From Nocardia speluncae NBRC 108251 (GTDB lineage: Bacteria; Actinomycetota; Actinomycetes; Mycobacteriales; Mycobacteriaceae): 64,000 nt of DNA. The stretch's first letter is position 1; each line of letters starts with the position of its first letter. Below, piece after piece: positions 17,005 to 25,835 of the stretch. Made by a program: the position numbers and the translations under genes. The stretch is taken from the NCBI RefSeq assembly GCF_001613245.1, contig NZ_BDBZ01000039.1, positions 1 to 64,000 on the forward strand, written 5' to 3'. The notes under the pieces are model-generated. The model made no database searches. It saw nothing but the letters and a program-made list of their open reading frames with translations, and had not been told where the DNA came from.

Positions 17005-18155
17005 GCGGCACCTGCAGCATCCTCGCCGTCGGGGATCTCGTTCTCGACGAACCCGGACCCGAGCTGTATTTCGCGCCGAGCGCGCGGTTGCTGCGGGGCG
17101 CCGATATCGCGATCGGTCATATCGAGGTCCCGCATTCGACCAGCACCGTCCAGTCCAGCACCGATGTCCCTGCCCCGCCGGCCGATCCGAAAGCACTCGA
17201 GGCCGTCGCCGACGCCGGTTTCGATATCGTCACCCTCGCCGGAAACCATCTCTACGATGTGGGCACCGAGGGGGTCCTGGATACGATCCGCTACTCGCGA
17301 GCGGCGGGACTGAAAACCGTCGGCGGGGGAGCGAATCTCGCCGCGGCCCGCGAACCCGCCGTCCACGAGGCGGCCGGGTGGCGGGTGGGCGTGCTCAGCT
17401 ACAACTGTGTGGGCCCGCGGGTTTCGTGGGCGGCCTCGCAGAAGGCGGGCGCGGCCTACGTCAATGTGCTCACCCACTACGAGCTGGAATCGGCGACACC
17501 CGGCGGACCGCCCACCGTCTACACCTTCGTGGCCCCGGACAGCCTTGCGCAGATGAAGGCCGATATCCGGGCATTGCGGGCGGAAGTGGATATCGTGGTC
17601 GTCGCCCTGCACAAAGGGATCGGTCATACCCCAGCGGTACTGGCCGATTACGAATCACCTCTCGCGCAGTCCGCGGTCGACGCCGGTGCCGATATGGTGA
17701 TCGGGCATCACGCGCACATCATGCGCGGGATCGAGATGTACCGCGGTAAACCGATATTCCACGGGCTCGGCAATTTCGTCACCGTGACTCGTGCGCTGAC
17801 CCCGGTCGGTGGCGATTCCGCGGAACGCCGGGCGTGGGCCGCACGCCGACAGCAGATGTTCGGATTCGCCCCGGACCCGGAGATGCCGTCCTATCCCTTC
17901 CATCCGGAGAGCCGGAACACCGCGATCGCCTCGTGCACCTTCGGTCCGGACGGAACCCTCCGCGCCGGATTCGTACCGTGCTGGATCGACGACGACGCAC
18001 GCCCCGTGCCGCTCGCCCCGGGTGATCCGCGCGGTATCGAGGTCGCCGACTACATCGAAAAGATCACCCGGGCAGCGGGGTTCGGCACCCTGTTCCGCCA
18101 CGACACCGACCTCGTCACGGTGGCCGAGTCCGGGCAACAGCAAAGGAAACCCTGA
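17001..18155 (+). CDS. CapA-like metallophosphatase (poly-gamma-glutamate synthesis CapA family)
   Basis: 384 residues with the CapA fold. SILAVGDLVLDEPG provides the first metal-binding aspartate, IGHIEVPHS replaces the usual N-x-E block, TLAGNHLYDVG is the N-H motif, VVALHKGIGH the middle histidine, and VIGHHAHIMRGIEMYRGKPI then FHGLGNF the closing metal ligands. CapA proteins are calcineurin-like enzymes linked to polyglutamate capsules, though many stand-alone members act in small-molecule pathways. No signal peptide is seen. The gene overlaps the ABC ATPase (ATGA) and the CoA-transferase (TGATG), so it works with them rather than in capsule synthesis. No capB or capC genes are present. 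Confidence 0.85.
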   Translation: MSGTCSILAVGDLVLDEPGPELYFAPSARLLRGADIAIGHIEVPHSTSTVQSSTDVPAPPADPKALEAVADAGFDIVTLAGNHLYDVGTEGVLDTIRYSRAAGLKTVGGGANLAAAREPAVHEAAGWRVGVLSYNCVGPRVSWAASQKAGAAYVNVLTHYELESATPGGPPTVYTFVAPDSLAQMKADIRALRAEVDIVVVALHKGIGHTPAVLADYESPLAQSAVDAGADMVIGHHAHIMRGIEMYRGKPIFHGLGNFVTVTRALTPVGGDSAERRAWAARRQQMFGFAPDPEMPSYPFHPESRNTAIASCTFGPDGTLRAGFVPCWIDDDARPVPLAPGDPRGIEVADYIEKITRAAGFGTLFRHDTDLVTVAESGQQQRKP

Positions 18156-19393
18156 TGGATCGACGGCCGCTGGAAGGCAAGATCGTACTCGACCTGACGA
18201 CGGCGCTCGCCGGTCCGTACGCGACCCTGTTGCTCGCTGGGCTCGGCGCCCGAGTGATCAAGATCGAGAACCCGGAGCGCGGTGGTGACGCCTCCCGCAA
18301 CAACTCCCCGTACATCACACGCGACGGGTTGTCGGTGCGGCGCACCACCGACGAGGACATGTCGGTATCGATGCTCTCGCGGGGCCGGAACAAGGAGTCG
18401 ATCACCCTCGATCTCAAGAAGCCCGCGGGACGGGAGGTGTTCTTCGATCTGGTCGCGCAGGCCGATATCGTCGTCGAGAACTACAGCGCCGGGGTAACCG
18501 CGCGGCTGGGTATCGACCACGGTGCCGTCGCCGAGGTGAACCCGCGCATCGTCTACACCTCGATCAGCGGATTCGGTAGCCAGGGCGGCCCGGGGACCGG
18601 CAAAGCGATGGACACCATCATCCAGGCCCTGAGCGGGGTCATGATGACCGCCGGCAGTCCCGGGGACGGTCCCATCCGGTTCGGCCTGCCCATCGGTGAT
18701 CTGCTCGCCCCGCTGTTCGCGGTGATCGGCACCCTGTCGGCGGTGATCCAGGCCGGGCAGACCGGCCACGGCCAGCACGTCGATGTCTCCATGCTGGGTG
18801 CGCTCACCTCGCTGGTCGCCGCCGAACCCTTCGATGCCTTCGAGATGATCGGGTTGCCCACTCGCACCGGCGATATGGTGCCGCGATTGGCGCCGTTCGG
18901 GGTCTTCCCGGCCGCCGACGGCTATTTTGCGATCTGTGGTCCCACGGACCCGTTCGCGCACGGGGTACTCACCGCTATCGGCCGTGCCGACCTGATCACC
19001 GATCCGCGTTTCGCGAAGCGGGACGGCCGGGTCCACCACGCCGACGAGTTACACGCGATGATCACGAAATGGGCGGTCGATCAGCCGGTTGCCGAGGTGA
19101 TCGCCGAGCTGGAGAGTCACGGGGCGCCCTGCGCGGAGGTCCGGTCACCGCGGGACGCGGTCCGGGATCCGATCGTGCGGCAGCGCGGGGAGGTCGTTCC
19201 GCTGAGCCATCCCAGCTACGGCGAGGTGGTCGAGCTGTTCGGCAGCGGTCTGCCGATCACCATGTCCGGCAGCGACACCAGCCTCGACCGGCCCGCGCCG
19301 GCGCTGGGCGAACACAACCGCAATGTGCTGGGCGAGCTGCTGGGATACGATGCGGCACGGATCGCCGCGCTGACCGAAGGTGAAGTGCTGTGA
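18155..19393 (+). CDS. Class III CoA-transferase (CaiB/BaiF/Frc family), FldA-like position
   Basis: 412 residues. The opening LDLTTALAGPYATLLLAGLG, ARVIKIENPERGGD, and SITLDLKKPAGREVF are family hallmarks, and GKAMDTIIQALSGVM carries the catalytic aspartate that forms the acyl anhydride. It moves CoA between carboxylic acids. The two dehydratase-family genes directly follow with overlapping starts. In the known order FldA-FldB-FldC, the CoA-transferase activates (R)-phenyllactate for dehydration. A matching role for a 2-hydroxy acid here is inferred from gene order; the substrate is unproven. Confidence 0.88.
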   Translation: MDRRPLEGKIVLDLTTALAGPYATLLLAGLGARVIKIENPERGGDASRNNSPYITRDGLSVRRTTDEDMSVSMLSRGRNKESITLDLKKPAGREVFFDLVAQADIVVENYSAGVTARLGIDHGAVAEVNPRIVYTSISGFGSQGGPGTGKAMDTIIQALSGVMMTAGSPGDGPIRFGLPIGDLLAPLFAVIGTLSAVIQAGQTGHGQHVDVSMLGALTSLVAAEPFDAFEMIGLPTRTGDMVPRLAPFGVFPAADGYFAICGPTDPFAHGVLTAIGRADLITDPRFAKRDGRVHHADELHAMITKWAVDQPVAEVIAELESHGAPCAEVRSPRDAVRDPIVRQRGEVVPLSHPSYGEVVELFGSGLPITMSGSDTSLDRPAPALGEHNRNVLGELLGYDAARIAALTEGEVL

Positions 19394-20475
19394 GCACACT
19401 CGCTGCCGAGTCCGGCCGGCCGGTGATCGGTGTGATCGGTGGCGATGTGCCGGTAGAGATCATCGAGGCCTGCGGTGCGCATGCTTTCCGGCTTTCCGCC
19501 GCAGCGCGGACACCGGGCGCCGATGCGGTCGAATTACTCGGTGCCGCAGTGGATTCCGTTTTCCATTCACTACTGGATCGCATCCTCACCGGCGAGTTCG
19601 GGTTCCTGCGCGGTCTGGTCGTCTCCCGCGACTGTCAGGGATCTCTGCGACTGTTCTATGTACTGCGGATGCTGGCGGAACAGGGTCGCGCGGTGCCGGA
19701 AGTGCACCTGGTCGACCTGCTGCATCTCCCGCGTGAATCAACGCGCGACTACAACGCCGTCCAGGTTGCGAAACTGGCGGACGTTATTGCCGAATGGACC
19801 GGAACTGCTGTCACCCCGGGCGCCTTGTACGAGGCCCGGGCCCTCCGGGGGCGGCTGGGCTCGGCGCTGCGTGAGCTCCGCGCGCGCCGGGCCCTGGGTG
19901 CCGTCCCCGGTGCGACCGCGCTGTGTCTGTACGCCCGCGCACAGACACACACCCCGGTCGACTGCCTCGCCCGGATCGGCGCAGCGCTCGAAACCGCGCC
20001 GGAAGCATCGGAGGAGCCCAGGGTCTTCCTCACCGGCAGCACCGTCGACCAGGGTTCGGTCTACGCCGGTCTCGAATCGGCCGGTGTACTGATCGCCGGC
20101 GAGGATCACAACTGGGGCGACCCGGTCGCCGACCTCTGGGAGACACCCACCGAGGTGAGTGACCTACGCACCGCCTTTACCGATATCGCCGGGCACCGGC
20201 TGCGACTCGGACCGATGGCACAGACCTCCGGACTGTCCGATCGCGCCCGCTTCAGCGCGTCCTGCGTCCGCCGCTGTGGCGCGCAGAGGGTGCTCTCGGT
20301 CGGCCGGCGCAACGACTCGGCGCCCGGCTGGGATCGCCCAGGACTGATCCGGGAGCTCGGTCCCGATGTGCAGGTGGTGACGTTGTCCGTCGCCGGCCAC
20401 CTCTGGTCGGCGGGCGAACTCGCCACCGCCGCCCAGCTGCTCACCCGGCAAGATTGCGAGGCCACGGCACGATGA
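19390..20475 (+). CDS. 2-hydroxyacyl-CoA dehydratase family subunit (FldC/HgdB-like), Fe-S ligands reduced
   Basis: 361 residues, starting at a GTG overlapping the CoA-transferase stop (GTGA). The layout follows the HgdB/BcrB family: PVIGVIGGDVPVEIIEACGA at the start, GLVVSRDCQGSLRLFYVLRM with a cysteine at 82, RVFLTGSTVDQGSVYAGLES, then IAGEDHNWGDPVADLW. In classic members the second and third cluster cysteines sit in a D-x-C-x-G block and an F-C-D block. Here those places read EDHNWGD and GRRNDS. So only one of three expected ligands is obvious, and the subunit may bind its cluster differently or have a new function. The family call is firm by layout; the chemistry is open. Confidence 0.75.
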   Translation: MSTLAAESGRPVIGVIGGDVPVEIIEACGAHAFRLSAAARTPGADAVELLGAAVDSVFHSLLDRILTGEFGFLRGLVVSRDCQGSLRLFYVLRMLAEQGRAVPEVHLVDLLHLPRESTRDYNAVQVAKLADVIAEWTGTAVTPGALYEARALRGRLGSALRELRARRALGAVPGATALCLYARAQTHTPVDCLARIGAALETAPEASEEPRVFLTGSTVDQGSVYAGLESAGVLIAGEDHNWGDPVADLWETPTEVSDLRTAFTDIAGHRLRLGPMAQTSGLSDRARFSASCVRRCGAQRVLSVGRRNDSAPGWDRPGLIRELGPDVQVVTLSVAGHLWSAGELATAAQLLTRQDCEATAR

Positions 20476-21737
20476 ACACACCCCACACCGCCGCCCCGGT
20501 AGCACGGCTGGCCGCGGCGACCGCCGCGATCGCACACCAGAAGCGATGGTTCGCCCGGATGCGCGAAGAGGTCGCCGCCGGCGCGCCACTGGCCCTGGTC
20601 AACGCCGACGCGCCGCAGGAAATCTTGCGGGCCATGGGCATCCCGTACGTGGTGAACCAGTGGTGGGCATCGGTGGTATCGGCCAAACGGATGGGCCCCG
20701 CCGCGTTGGACAGTGTCGCCGCCCGAGGCTATCCGGACGATTCGCTGCAATACGACGCGATCGGCCTGGGCTCCATGGACCTGCCGGCCGCCGACGTACC
20801 CTGGGGTGGCCTGCCCAGACCCGATTTCGTGATCGCCGAATGCGGCGCTGACGCCACCCGCAAAGTCTTCGATCTGTGGGCCGAACATCCGGGAACCGAA
20901 TTCTTCCCATTCGAGAGGTCCTCGGCCACCACGGCCCCGGACAACTGGTGGGAAATCGTCCCGCGCGAATGGGAGCGCGCCTACGCCGAGGATCGGCTCG
21001 ACTTGATGACCAGCGAGAACTGGCAACTCGTCGACTTCCTCACCGAGCGCACGGGCCGGTCCTTCGATATCGATCGGCTCGCCGAGGTCATGGCACTGGT
21101 GAACGAGCAGGCCGAGTGGAACAGGCGGACAAGGGATCTGCTCGCCGCCACCAGGCCCACCCCGGTCTCTGTCAACGACAGCATTCCCGCGGTGATGATC
21201 CCGCAGTGGCATCGCGGCAGTGTATGGGGACGGGACGCGGCGCGCGCGTTGTTCCAGGAGGTCGAGCAAGCGGTGCGCGACAGCCGCGCCGTCTGCCCCG
21301 GAGAACGGGTGCGGTTGATGTGGATCGGGCGTGGTCTGTGGTTCGATCTCGGTCTGTACCAGCGGTTTCAGGAGAAGTACGGGGCGGTGTTCGTCTGGTC
21401 CATGTACCTGGCGATCGCCGCGGACGGCTACGCCCGCTACGGCGACGACCCGATGCGCGCCCTCGCGGCCCGGTTCACCGGATTCACCGACCAGTTGTAC
21501 ACCCCACCGCTGTCGTCGCAGTGGTATGTCAAGGAGGCGCGTAGTCACGGGGTGGACGCGGTCGTCCACCTGGTGGCCGACGATGTCCCCGGCTCGGCGT
21601 TCACCACCGAGGCCCTGGAAATCGCCGGAATCCCGGTACTGGAGATCAACGCCGACAATGCCGATTCGCGTGGTGGGGCCGCGGCGGCGCTGGAAGCCGC
21701 CATCGGCGATTTCCTGGAGCGGCGAGTACTCGGCTGA
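20472..21737 (+). CDS. 2-hydroxyacyl-CoA dehydratase family subunit (FldB/HgdA-like), Fe-S ligands reduced
   Basis: 421 residues, ATG overlapping the preceding stop. Recognisable blocks are APQEILRAMGIPYVVNQWWA, PDFVIAECGADATRKVFDLW (cysteine 124), RVRLMWIGRGLWFDLGLYQR, and the end GIPVLEINADNADSRGGAAA. These follow the alpha subunit of the dehydratase/benzoyl-CoA reductase family. It has only two cysteines, and the block that normally holds a Fe-S cysteine near the C-terminus reads HLVADDVPGSAF. The ATP-dependent activator (HgdC/FldI) that fires electrons into the active site is not encoded in this window. The gene is 5 bases from the following MFS gene. Confidence 0.75.
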   Translation: MNTPHTAAPVARLAAATAAIAHQKRWFARMREEVAAGAPLALVNADAPQEILRAMGIPYVVNQWWASVVSAKRMGPAALDSVAARGYPDDSLQYDAIGLGSMDLPAADVPWGGLPRPDFVIAECGADATRKVFDLWAEHPGTEFFPFERSSATTAPDNWWEIVPREWERAYAEDRLDLMTSENWQLVDFLTERTGRSFDIDRLAEVMALVNEQAEWNRRTRDLLAATRPTPVSVNDSIPAVMIPQWHRGSVWGRDAARALFQEVEQAVRDSRAVCPGERVRLMWIGRGLWFDLGLYQRFQEKYGAVFVWSMYLAIAADGYARYGDDPMRALAARFTGFTDQLYTPPLSSQWYVKEARSHGVDAVVHLVADDVPGSAFTTEALEIAGIPVLEINADNADSRGGAAAALEAAIGDFLERRVLG

Positions 21738-21742
21738 CCGCC

Positions 21743-22963
21743 ATGCCGACCTTGCTTCCGCCCCCGCTGCGCCGGCGGAACTTCCTCCTGTACTTCTGCG
21801 GCCAGATCTGCGCCAATACCGGGGTCTGGTTCCAGAATCTGGCTTTGAGCCTGTGGATCGTCGAGACGACCGAGAGCGCACTCGCGCTCTCGCTGGTGGC
21901 GGTCTTCCAGTTCACGCCGATGCTGCTCCTGTCGGCACCGGCCGGTGCAGTGGCCGACCGGTTCCGGCCGCGCACAATACTCTTCGTGACCGCGCCACTC
22001 ATGGCACTGTCCGCGGCGGCACTCGCAGTCACCGCGGCCTCGGGTCACGACGAACTCACCACCCTGCTGGGCATCGTTGCGCTCAGCGGAATCGTGCAGG
22101 CCTTCGACCGTACTGCCGGCCAGGCATTCCTGTACGAACTCGTCGGCGCTCGAGAACTGGGCGCGGCGGTCTCGCTCAATACGGTCGCTCTGTCCGCGGC
22201 CCGGTCGCTGGGGCCCGGCCTGGCCGGGGTGACCTATGCCGCGGCGGGCGCCGCGACCTGCTTCACGGTCAATGCGCTCACCTACTCCGGGGTTCTGCTC
22301 GCCCTGTGCGTGATGAATCCGAAAGCCTTTGCGGAGAAACGAGCTCGAACCGCTGCCACCGACAAAGGTGCAGCGCGGACGCTGCTCGCCGACACGACCC
22401 TGCTGCGGCTTTTCGGCGCAAATATTGCCGTGACCGTCCTCGCCATGAATTTCATGGTCGTCGTCACCGCCATGGTCACCATCACGCTCGACGGTGACCC
22501 GGCGCAACTGGGTGCAGCGCATACGCTCAATGCGGTGGGCGCCGTGATCGGTGGGCTGATCATCTCGACGATCACCCACCGGGGAACCCGGGTGGTGGCG
22601 CTGGCCACGGCCGTCCTCGGGATTTCGCTCGGCTCGGCGGCCCTGGCTCCGAATCCGCTGGTGTTCCTCGCGATCTCGCCGCTGATCGGGCTCGGTCTGG
22701 GGGCGTTCCAGAGTTCGCTCAACAGCACGGTGCAGCAGCTGAGCCCGCCCCGTCTGCTAGGGCGTTCCGCGGGTCTGCTCACCATGAGCAGTGTCGGTGT
22801 CGCACCCGTGGGCGCGTTGATCGCCGGCTCCATCATCGACAATTCCTCGGCGCGTATCGCACTGCTCGTCGGGACCGTCACCTGTCTCGTCTGCGGCGCC
22901 GTATTGGCGAAAGGCGGCCGGACACCCCATCCGGCGCCCGAACACGCTCCGGCTGTTCCGTAG
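21743..22963 (+). CDS. MFS transporter (EntS/MFS_3-like), operon member
   Basis: 406 residues, about 11-12 hydrophobic segments. FCGQICANTGVWFQNLALSL and WIVETTESALALSLVAVFQF then GAVADRFRPRTILF resemble the MFS_3 group that includes the enterobactin exporter EntS. It starts 5 bases after the dehydratase subunit, so it belongs to the same transcript. It probably exports a product or by-product of the pathway; an import role is less likely because the operon already has an ABC importer. Confidence 0.83.
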   Translation: MPTLLPPPLRRRNFLLYFCGQICANTGVWFQNLALSLWIVETTESALALSLVAVFQFTPMLLLSAPAGAVADRFRPRTILFVTAPLMALSAAALAVTAASGHDELTTLLGIVALSGIVQAFDRTAGQAFLYELVGARELGAAVSLNTVALSAARSLGPGLAGVTYAAAGAATCFTVNALTYSGVLLALCVMNPKAFAEKRARTAATDKGAARTLLADTTLLRLFGANIAVTVLAMNFMVVVTAMVTITLDGDPAQLGAAHTLNAVGAVIGGLIISTITHRGTRVVALATAVLGISLGSAALAPNPLVFLAISPLIGLGLGAFQSSLNSTVQQLSPPRLLGRSAGLLTMSSVGVAPVGALIAGSIIDNSSARIALLVGTVTCLVCGAVLAKGGRTPHPAPEHAPAVP

Positions 22964-23021
22964 CGGACCGGTGCGTACAGGCGAGATCTGTTCTCGCCGT
23001 GACAATTGCAAGGAGATTAGT

Positions 23022-24785
23022 ATGTCCAGATCTCGCTGGCTGGTGGCGGGTCTCGTCGGCCTGCTGGTCGTGGCGGGCGCGGTGTTCGCGATCACGCGAA
23101 CGACCGGAACCGACTCCGCGCGAAGAGGTTTTGCTGAATACGCCCCCGAGAAGCAGTTCACCGACGCGACTACCGAGACCTTCTACCTACCCATGAGCGA
23201 CGGCACCAGGCTGGCGGTCCTCCTGCACCGTCCCGCCGTGAACGGGCAGGCGGTCGAGGGGAAGTTCCCGGTGATCTGGCACCACAAGCTGGATATCTAC
23301 CCCAGCCCCAAGGACGGTGTGGGCCCGCGCGAAGCAGGCTACTCGAACCTCACCGCCATGACCGAGCACGGTTACGTCATCGCGCAGGTGGCCCGCCGCG
23401 GCAACGGTCAATCGTTCGGAGTCCGGCGCGGCTATCACGACCGGGTCGAGGCGCAGGATGCCTACGACGTCACGGAATGGCTCGCCACTGCGCCCTGGTC
23501 GGACGGGCAGGTCGGTGTCTACGGCTGTTCGAATACCGGTGACGCCGCAATGCACGCGGTCTCGATGCGGCCCCCGCATCTGAAAGCGGCCTTCGCCGGA
23601 TGCTTCTCGTGGAACAAGTTCGATGCCATGCGGCGGGGCGGGATCGCGGCGCAATGGGGCTACGGTCCCACGCGCACCGTGGCCGACGATATGAAAGTCA
23701 CCCCGGTCACCGGTGACGAGGACAAAGTCCTGCTGCGGCAGGCAGCCGAGGAACACCAGCAATCCACCCCGCTGGCGAAGATGTGGGCCGGTATGCCGTA
23801 TCGGGACGACTTCTCGCCGCTCGTCGGCTCCCGGTTCTGGGCCGAAGGCAGCCTGAGCACCTATGCCGACCAGATCCGGGAATCGGACGTGCCGCTGTAC
23901 ATCGTGGGCGGCTGGCGCGACGAGTTCCGGGATCAGGGGATCGTGACCGCTCTCAACACCTCCGGGTCGAAACTGCTGATCGGACCGTGGCTGCACTGTG
24001 AGAACCCGGGCCTGGCCCTGGTGCAGGGGGCGCACCGTTTCTTCGACGAGAACCTGAAGGGGATCGATACCGGTCTCGACGACGCACCCCCGATCCGCTA
24101 CGCCACCGTCTCCGATATCGACAACCCCACCGGCCCCATCGACTGGCGCGAGGCCCAGGCCTGGCCGCCCACCGATTCGGGACATACCGATTTCGTGCTC
24201 GGCGGTGACGGGGTGCTCGGCTCGTTCGCACCCGGCCACCGGAAGTTCACCGTGAACACGGCTGTCGAATGTCCGGACGCCGGTTCGGGATCGACCGTCC
24301 AGCCGTGCCATACGGCCGGCGAGGGCACCTCGTATACGAGCGCACCGCTGTCCACGGATACCGAGGTGACCGGAACCCCGCTCGCGGATCTGACCGTACG
24401 GGTCGACCGCACCGACGCCCATATCTTCGCCTATATCGAGGACGTGGCACCGGACGGCACCGTCTCGGTGGTCACCGAGGGCCGGCTCACCGCTTCCCTG
24501 CGCGCAGAAAGCGAAGCGCCGTACACACTTCCGGACGGTGTTCCGTACCACCGCTCGTTCCGCGAGGACGCGCAACCGCTGACACCCGGTGAATCCGTGC
24601 GCCTGCGATTCGACATCCTGCCGCTGTCCTATGTGTTCCGCGAAGGCCACCGCATGCAGATCACGGTGACCGGCTACGACCACCGCGAGAGCATCCCGCT
24701 GCCCGACGCCCACGGGTCGGCGATCGAGGTCGTCTCCGATCCGGCGCAACCCTCGCTGGTCCGGTTGCCCGTTGTGGAGCCCTGA
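23022..24785 (+). CDS. CocE/NonD family (S15-like) hydrolase with N-terminal membrane anchor
   Basis: 587 residues from an ATG behind AAGGAGATTAGT. Residues 5-27 (SRWLVAGLVGLLVVAGAVFAI) are a signal anchor. The catalytic part begins TFYLPMSDGTRLAVLLHRPA, with the oxyanion tyrosine-equivalent region and the nucleophile in GVYGCSNTGDAAMHAV. The aspartate in IVGGWRDEFRD and the histidine in LIGPWLHCEN complete the triad. A C-terminal jelly-roll domain (from about residue 400, ending HRMQITVTGYDHRESIPLP) is typical of CocE and X-Pro dipeptidyl peptidases. It would cleave an ester or peptide bond outside the cell, perhaps to release the acid taken up by the ABC importer. Confidence 0.83.
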   Translation: MSRSRWLVAGLVGLLVVAGAVFAITRTTGTDSARRGFAEYAPEKQFTDATTETFYLPMSDGTRLAVLLHRPAVNGQAVEGKFPVIWHHKLDIYPSPKDGVGPREAGYSNLTAMTEHGYVIAQVARRGNGQSFGVRRGYHDRVEAQDAYDVTEWLATAPWSDGQVGVYGCSNTGDAAMHAVSMRPPHLKAAFAGCFSWNKFDAMRRGGIAAQWGYGPTRTVADDMKVTPVTGDEDKVLLRQAAEEHQQSTPLAKMWAGMPYRDDFSPLVGSRFWAEGSLSTYADQIRESDVPLYIVGGWRDEFRDQGIVTALNTSGSKLLIGPWLHCENPGLALVQGAHRFFDENLKGIDTGLDDAPPIRYATVSDIDNPTGPIDWREAQAWPPTDSGHTDFVLGGDGVLGSFAPGHRKFTVNTAVECPDAGSGSTVQPCHTAGEGTSYTSAPLSTDTEVTGTPLADLTVRVDRTDAHIFAYIEDVAPDGTVSVVTEGRLTASLRAESEAPYTLPDGVPYHRSFREDAQPLTPGESVRLRFDILPLSYVFREGHRMQITVTGYDHRESIPLPDAHGSAIEVVSDPAQPSLVRLPVVEP

Positions 24786-24815
24786 CATCTGCCCGAATCG
24801 GTAGGAGGCGAACCC

Positions 24816-25718
24816 ATGAGATTTTCCCGAACCGCCGCACTGGTGTGCGCGCTCGCCGTGGCCGGTGGTCTCACCGCCTGCGGAACCGAACAGAAGGAGC
24901 CCGCACCGACCTCGGTCGCCGATGCCCGCGACGACTACCACCCGACCGTGCGGGACGCGACCACCGGGCTGGACGGGCACACGGTTTTCCGCCCCGCGGA
25001 CCTGGACACCTTCCCCGACAGCAGCGTCCCGGTCCTGGCCTGGGCCAACGGCGGTTGCCGCACCAGCAATATCTCGACCACCAGCTTCCTGAGCGGGATT
25101 GCCGCCCAGGGTTATATCGTGATCGCGAACGGGGCACCCGACGAACATCCGATCGAACAATTGCCCGACGACACCCTCGCCCGCCCGGACCGGCTGACCG
25201 ACGCGATCGACTGGGCGCTCGGCGCCGGCAGCGAGCAGTTCGGCGGGAAGGCCGATACCGAGAAGATCGGTGTCATGGGCACCTCGTGCGGCGGGGTGGA
25301 GGCGCTCCTGGCCGCGTCCGATCCGCGGGTCGATTCGGTGGTGGGCCTGAACACCGGTTTCTTCCCGCGTAAGCGCTTCGGCTACGAGCGCACCGAACTG
25401 GACAAGATCGAGGTACCGACGCTGCTGTTCAACGGCGGTGACAAGGACCAGGCGAAACAGAACAGTATCGACAATTTCGAACTGCTCGACGCCCCGGCTG
25501 TTCTCGTAACCCAGGAAACCGCGGGCCACAGCGGTCTGACATACGGTCTGGACGCCGGCGATACCAGCGGTCCCATGATGATCGCCGGCTACACCATGGT
25601 CACCGACTGGTTCGACTACACCCTGCACGCCAGTGCCGAGGCGGAAGCGCAATTCGCCGGTCCGGACTGCGGGTTGTGCACGAAACCCACCTGGACGGTC
25701 CGGGCCAAGAATCTCTGA
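24816..25718 (+). CDS. Lipoprotein alpha/beta hydrolase (dienelactone-hydrolase-like)
   Basis: 300 residues with a lipoprotein signal (AVAGGLTAC, cysteine at 22). The fold shows SVPVLAWANGGCRTSNISTT, the oxyanion segment, the nucleophile elbow VMGTSCGGVEALLAA, an acidic residue in LLFNGGDKDQAK, and the histidine in ETAGHSGLTYG. This fits the chlorophyllase/PET-hydrolase/dienelactone-like group of exported esterases. It is the last gene of the operon; a strong hairpin begins 8 bases after its stop. With the preceding CocE-type enzyme it gives the pathway two extracellular hydrolases. Confidence 0.82.
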   Translation: MRFSRTAALVCALAVAGGLTACGTEQKEPAPTSVADARDDYHPTVRDATTGLDGHTVFRPADLDTFPDSSVPVLAWANGGCRTSNISTTSFLSGIAAQGYIVIANGAPDEHPIEQLPDDTLARPDRLTDAIDWALGAGSEQFGGKADTEKIGVMGTSCGGVEALLAASDPRVDSVVGLNTGFFPRKRFGYERTELDKIEVPTLLFNGGDKDQAKQNSIDNFELLDAPAVLVTQETAGHSGLTYGLDAGDTSGPMMIAGYTMVTDWFDYTLHASAEAEAQFAGPDCGLCTKPTWTVRAKNL

Positions 25719-25725
25719 GCACAGC

Positions 25726-25764
25726 GAACGGCCGGATCTCGATATGAGGGAGATCCGGCCGTTC
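25726..25764 (+). terminator. Hairpin terminator of the ABC/dehydratase operon
   Basis: A perfect 15-base inverted repeat: arms GAACGGCCGGATCTC at 25726-25740 and GAGATCCGGCCGTTC at 25750-25764, with a 9-base loop. It starts 8 bases after the last stop codon. There is no strong U-tract, which is usual for high-GC actinobacterial terminators. Confidence 0.85.
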
Positions 25765-25835
25765 GGCCTCCGGCAGGTGGCCGTCTCGCCGCTCGCCCGG
25801 TCGGCCGTGGGCCCGTCGCGGGGCTCGGTCGCCGG

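Noticed and set aside
20106..21881. A 591-codon open frame on the minus strand
   Set aside because: It is the shadow of the two dehydratase-family genes and resembles no protein.
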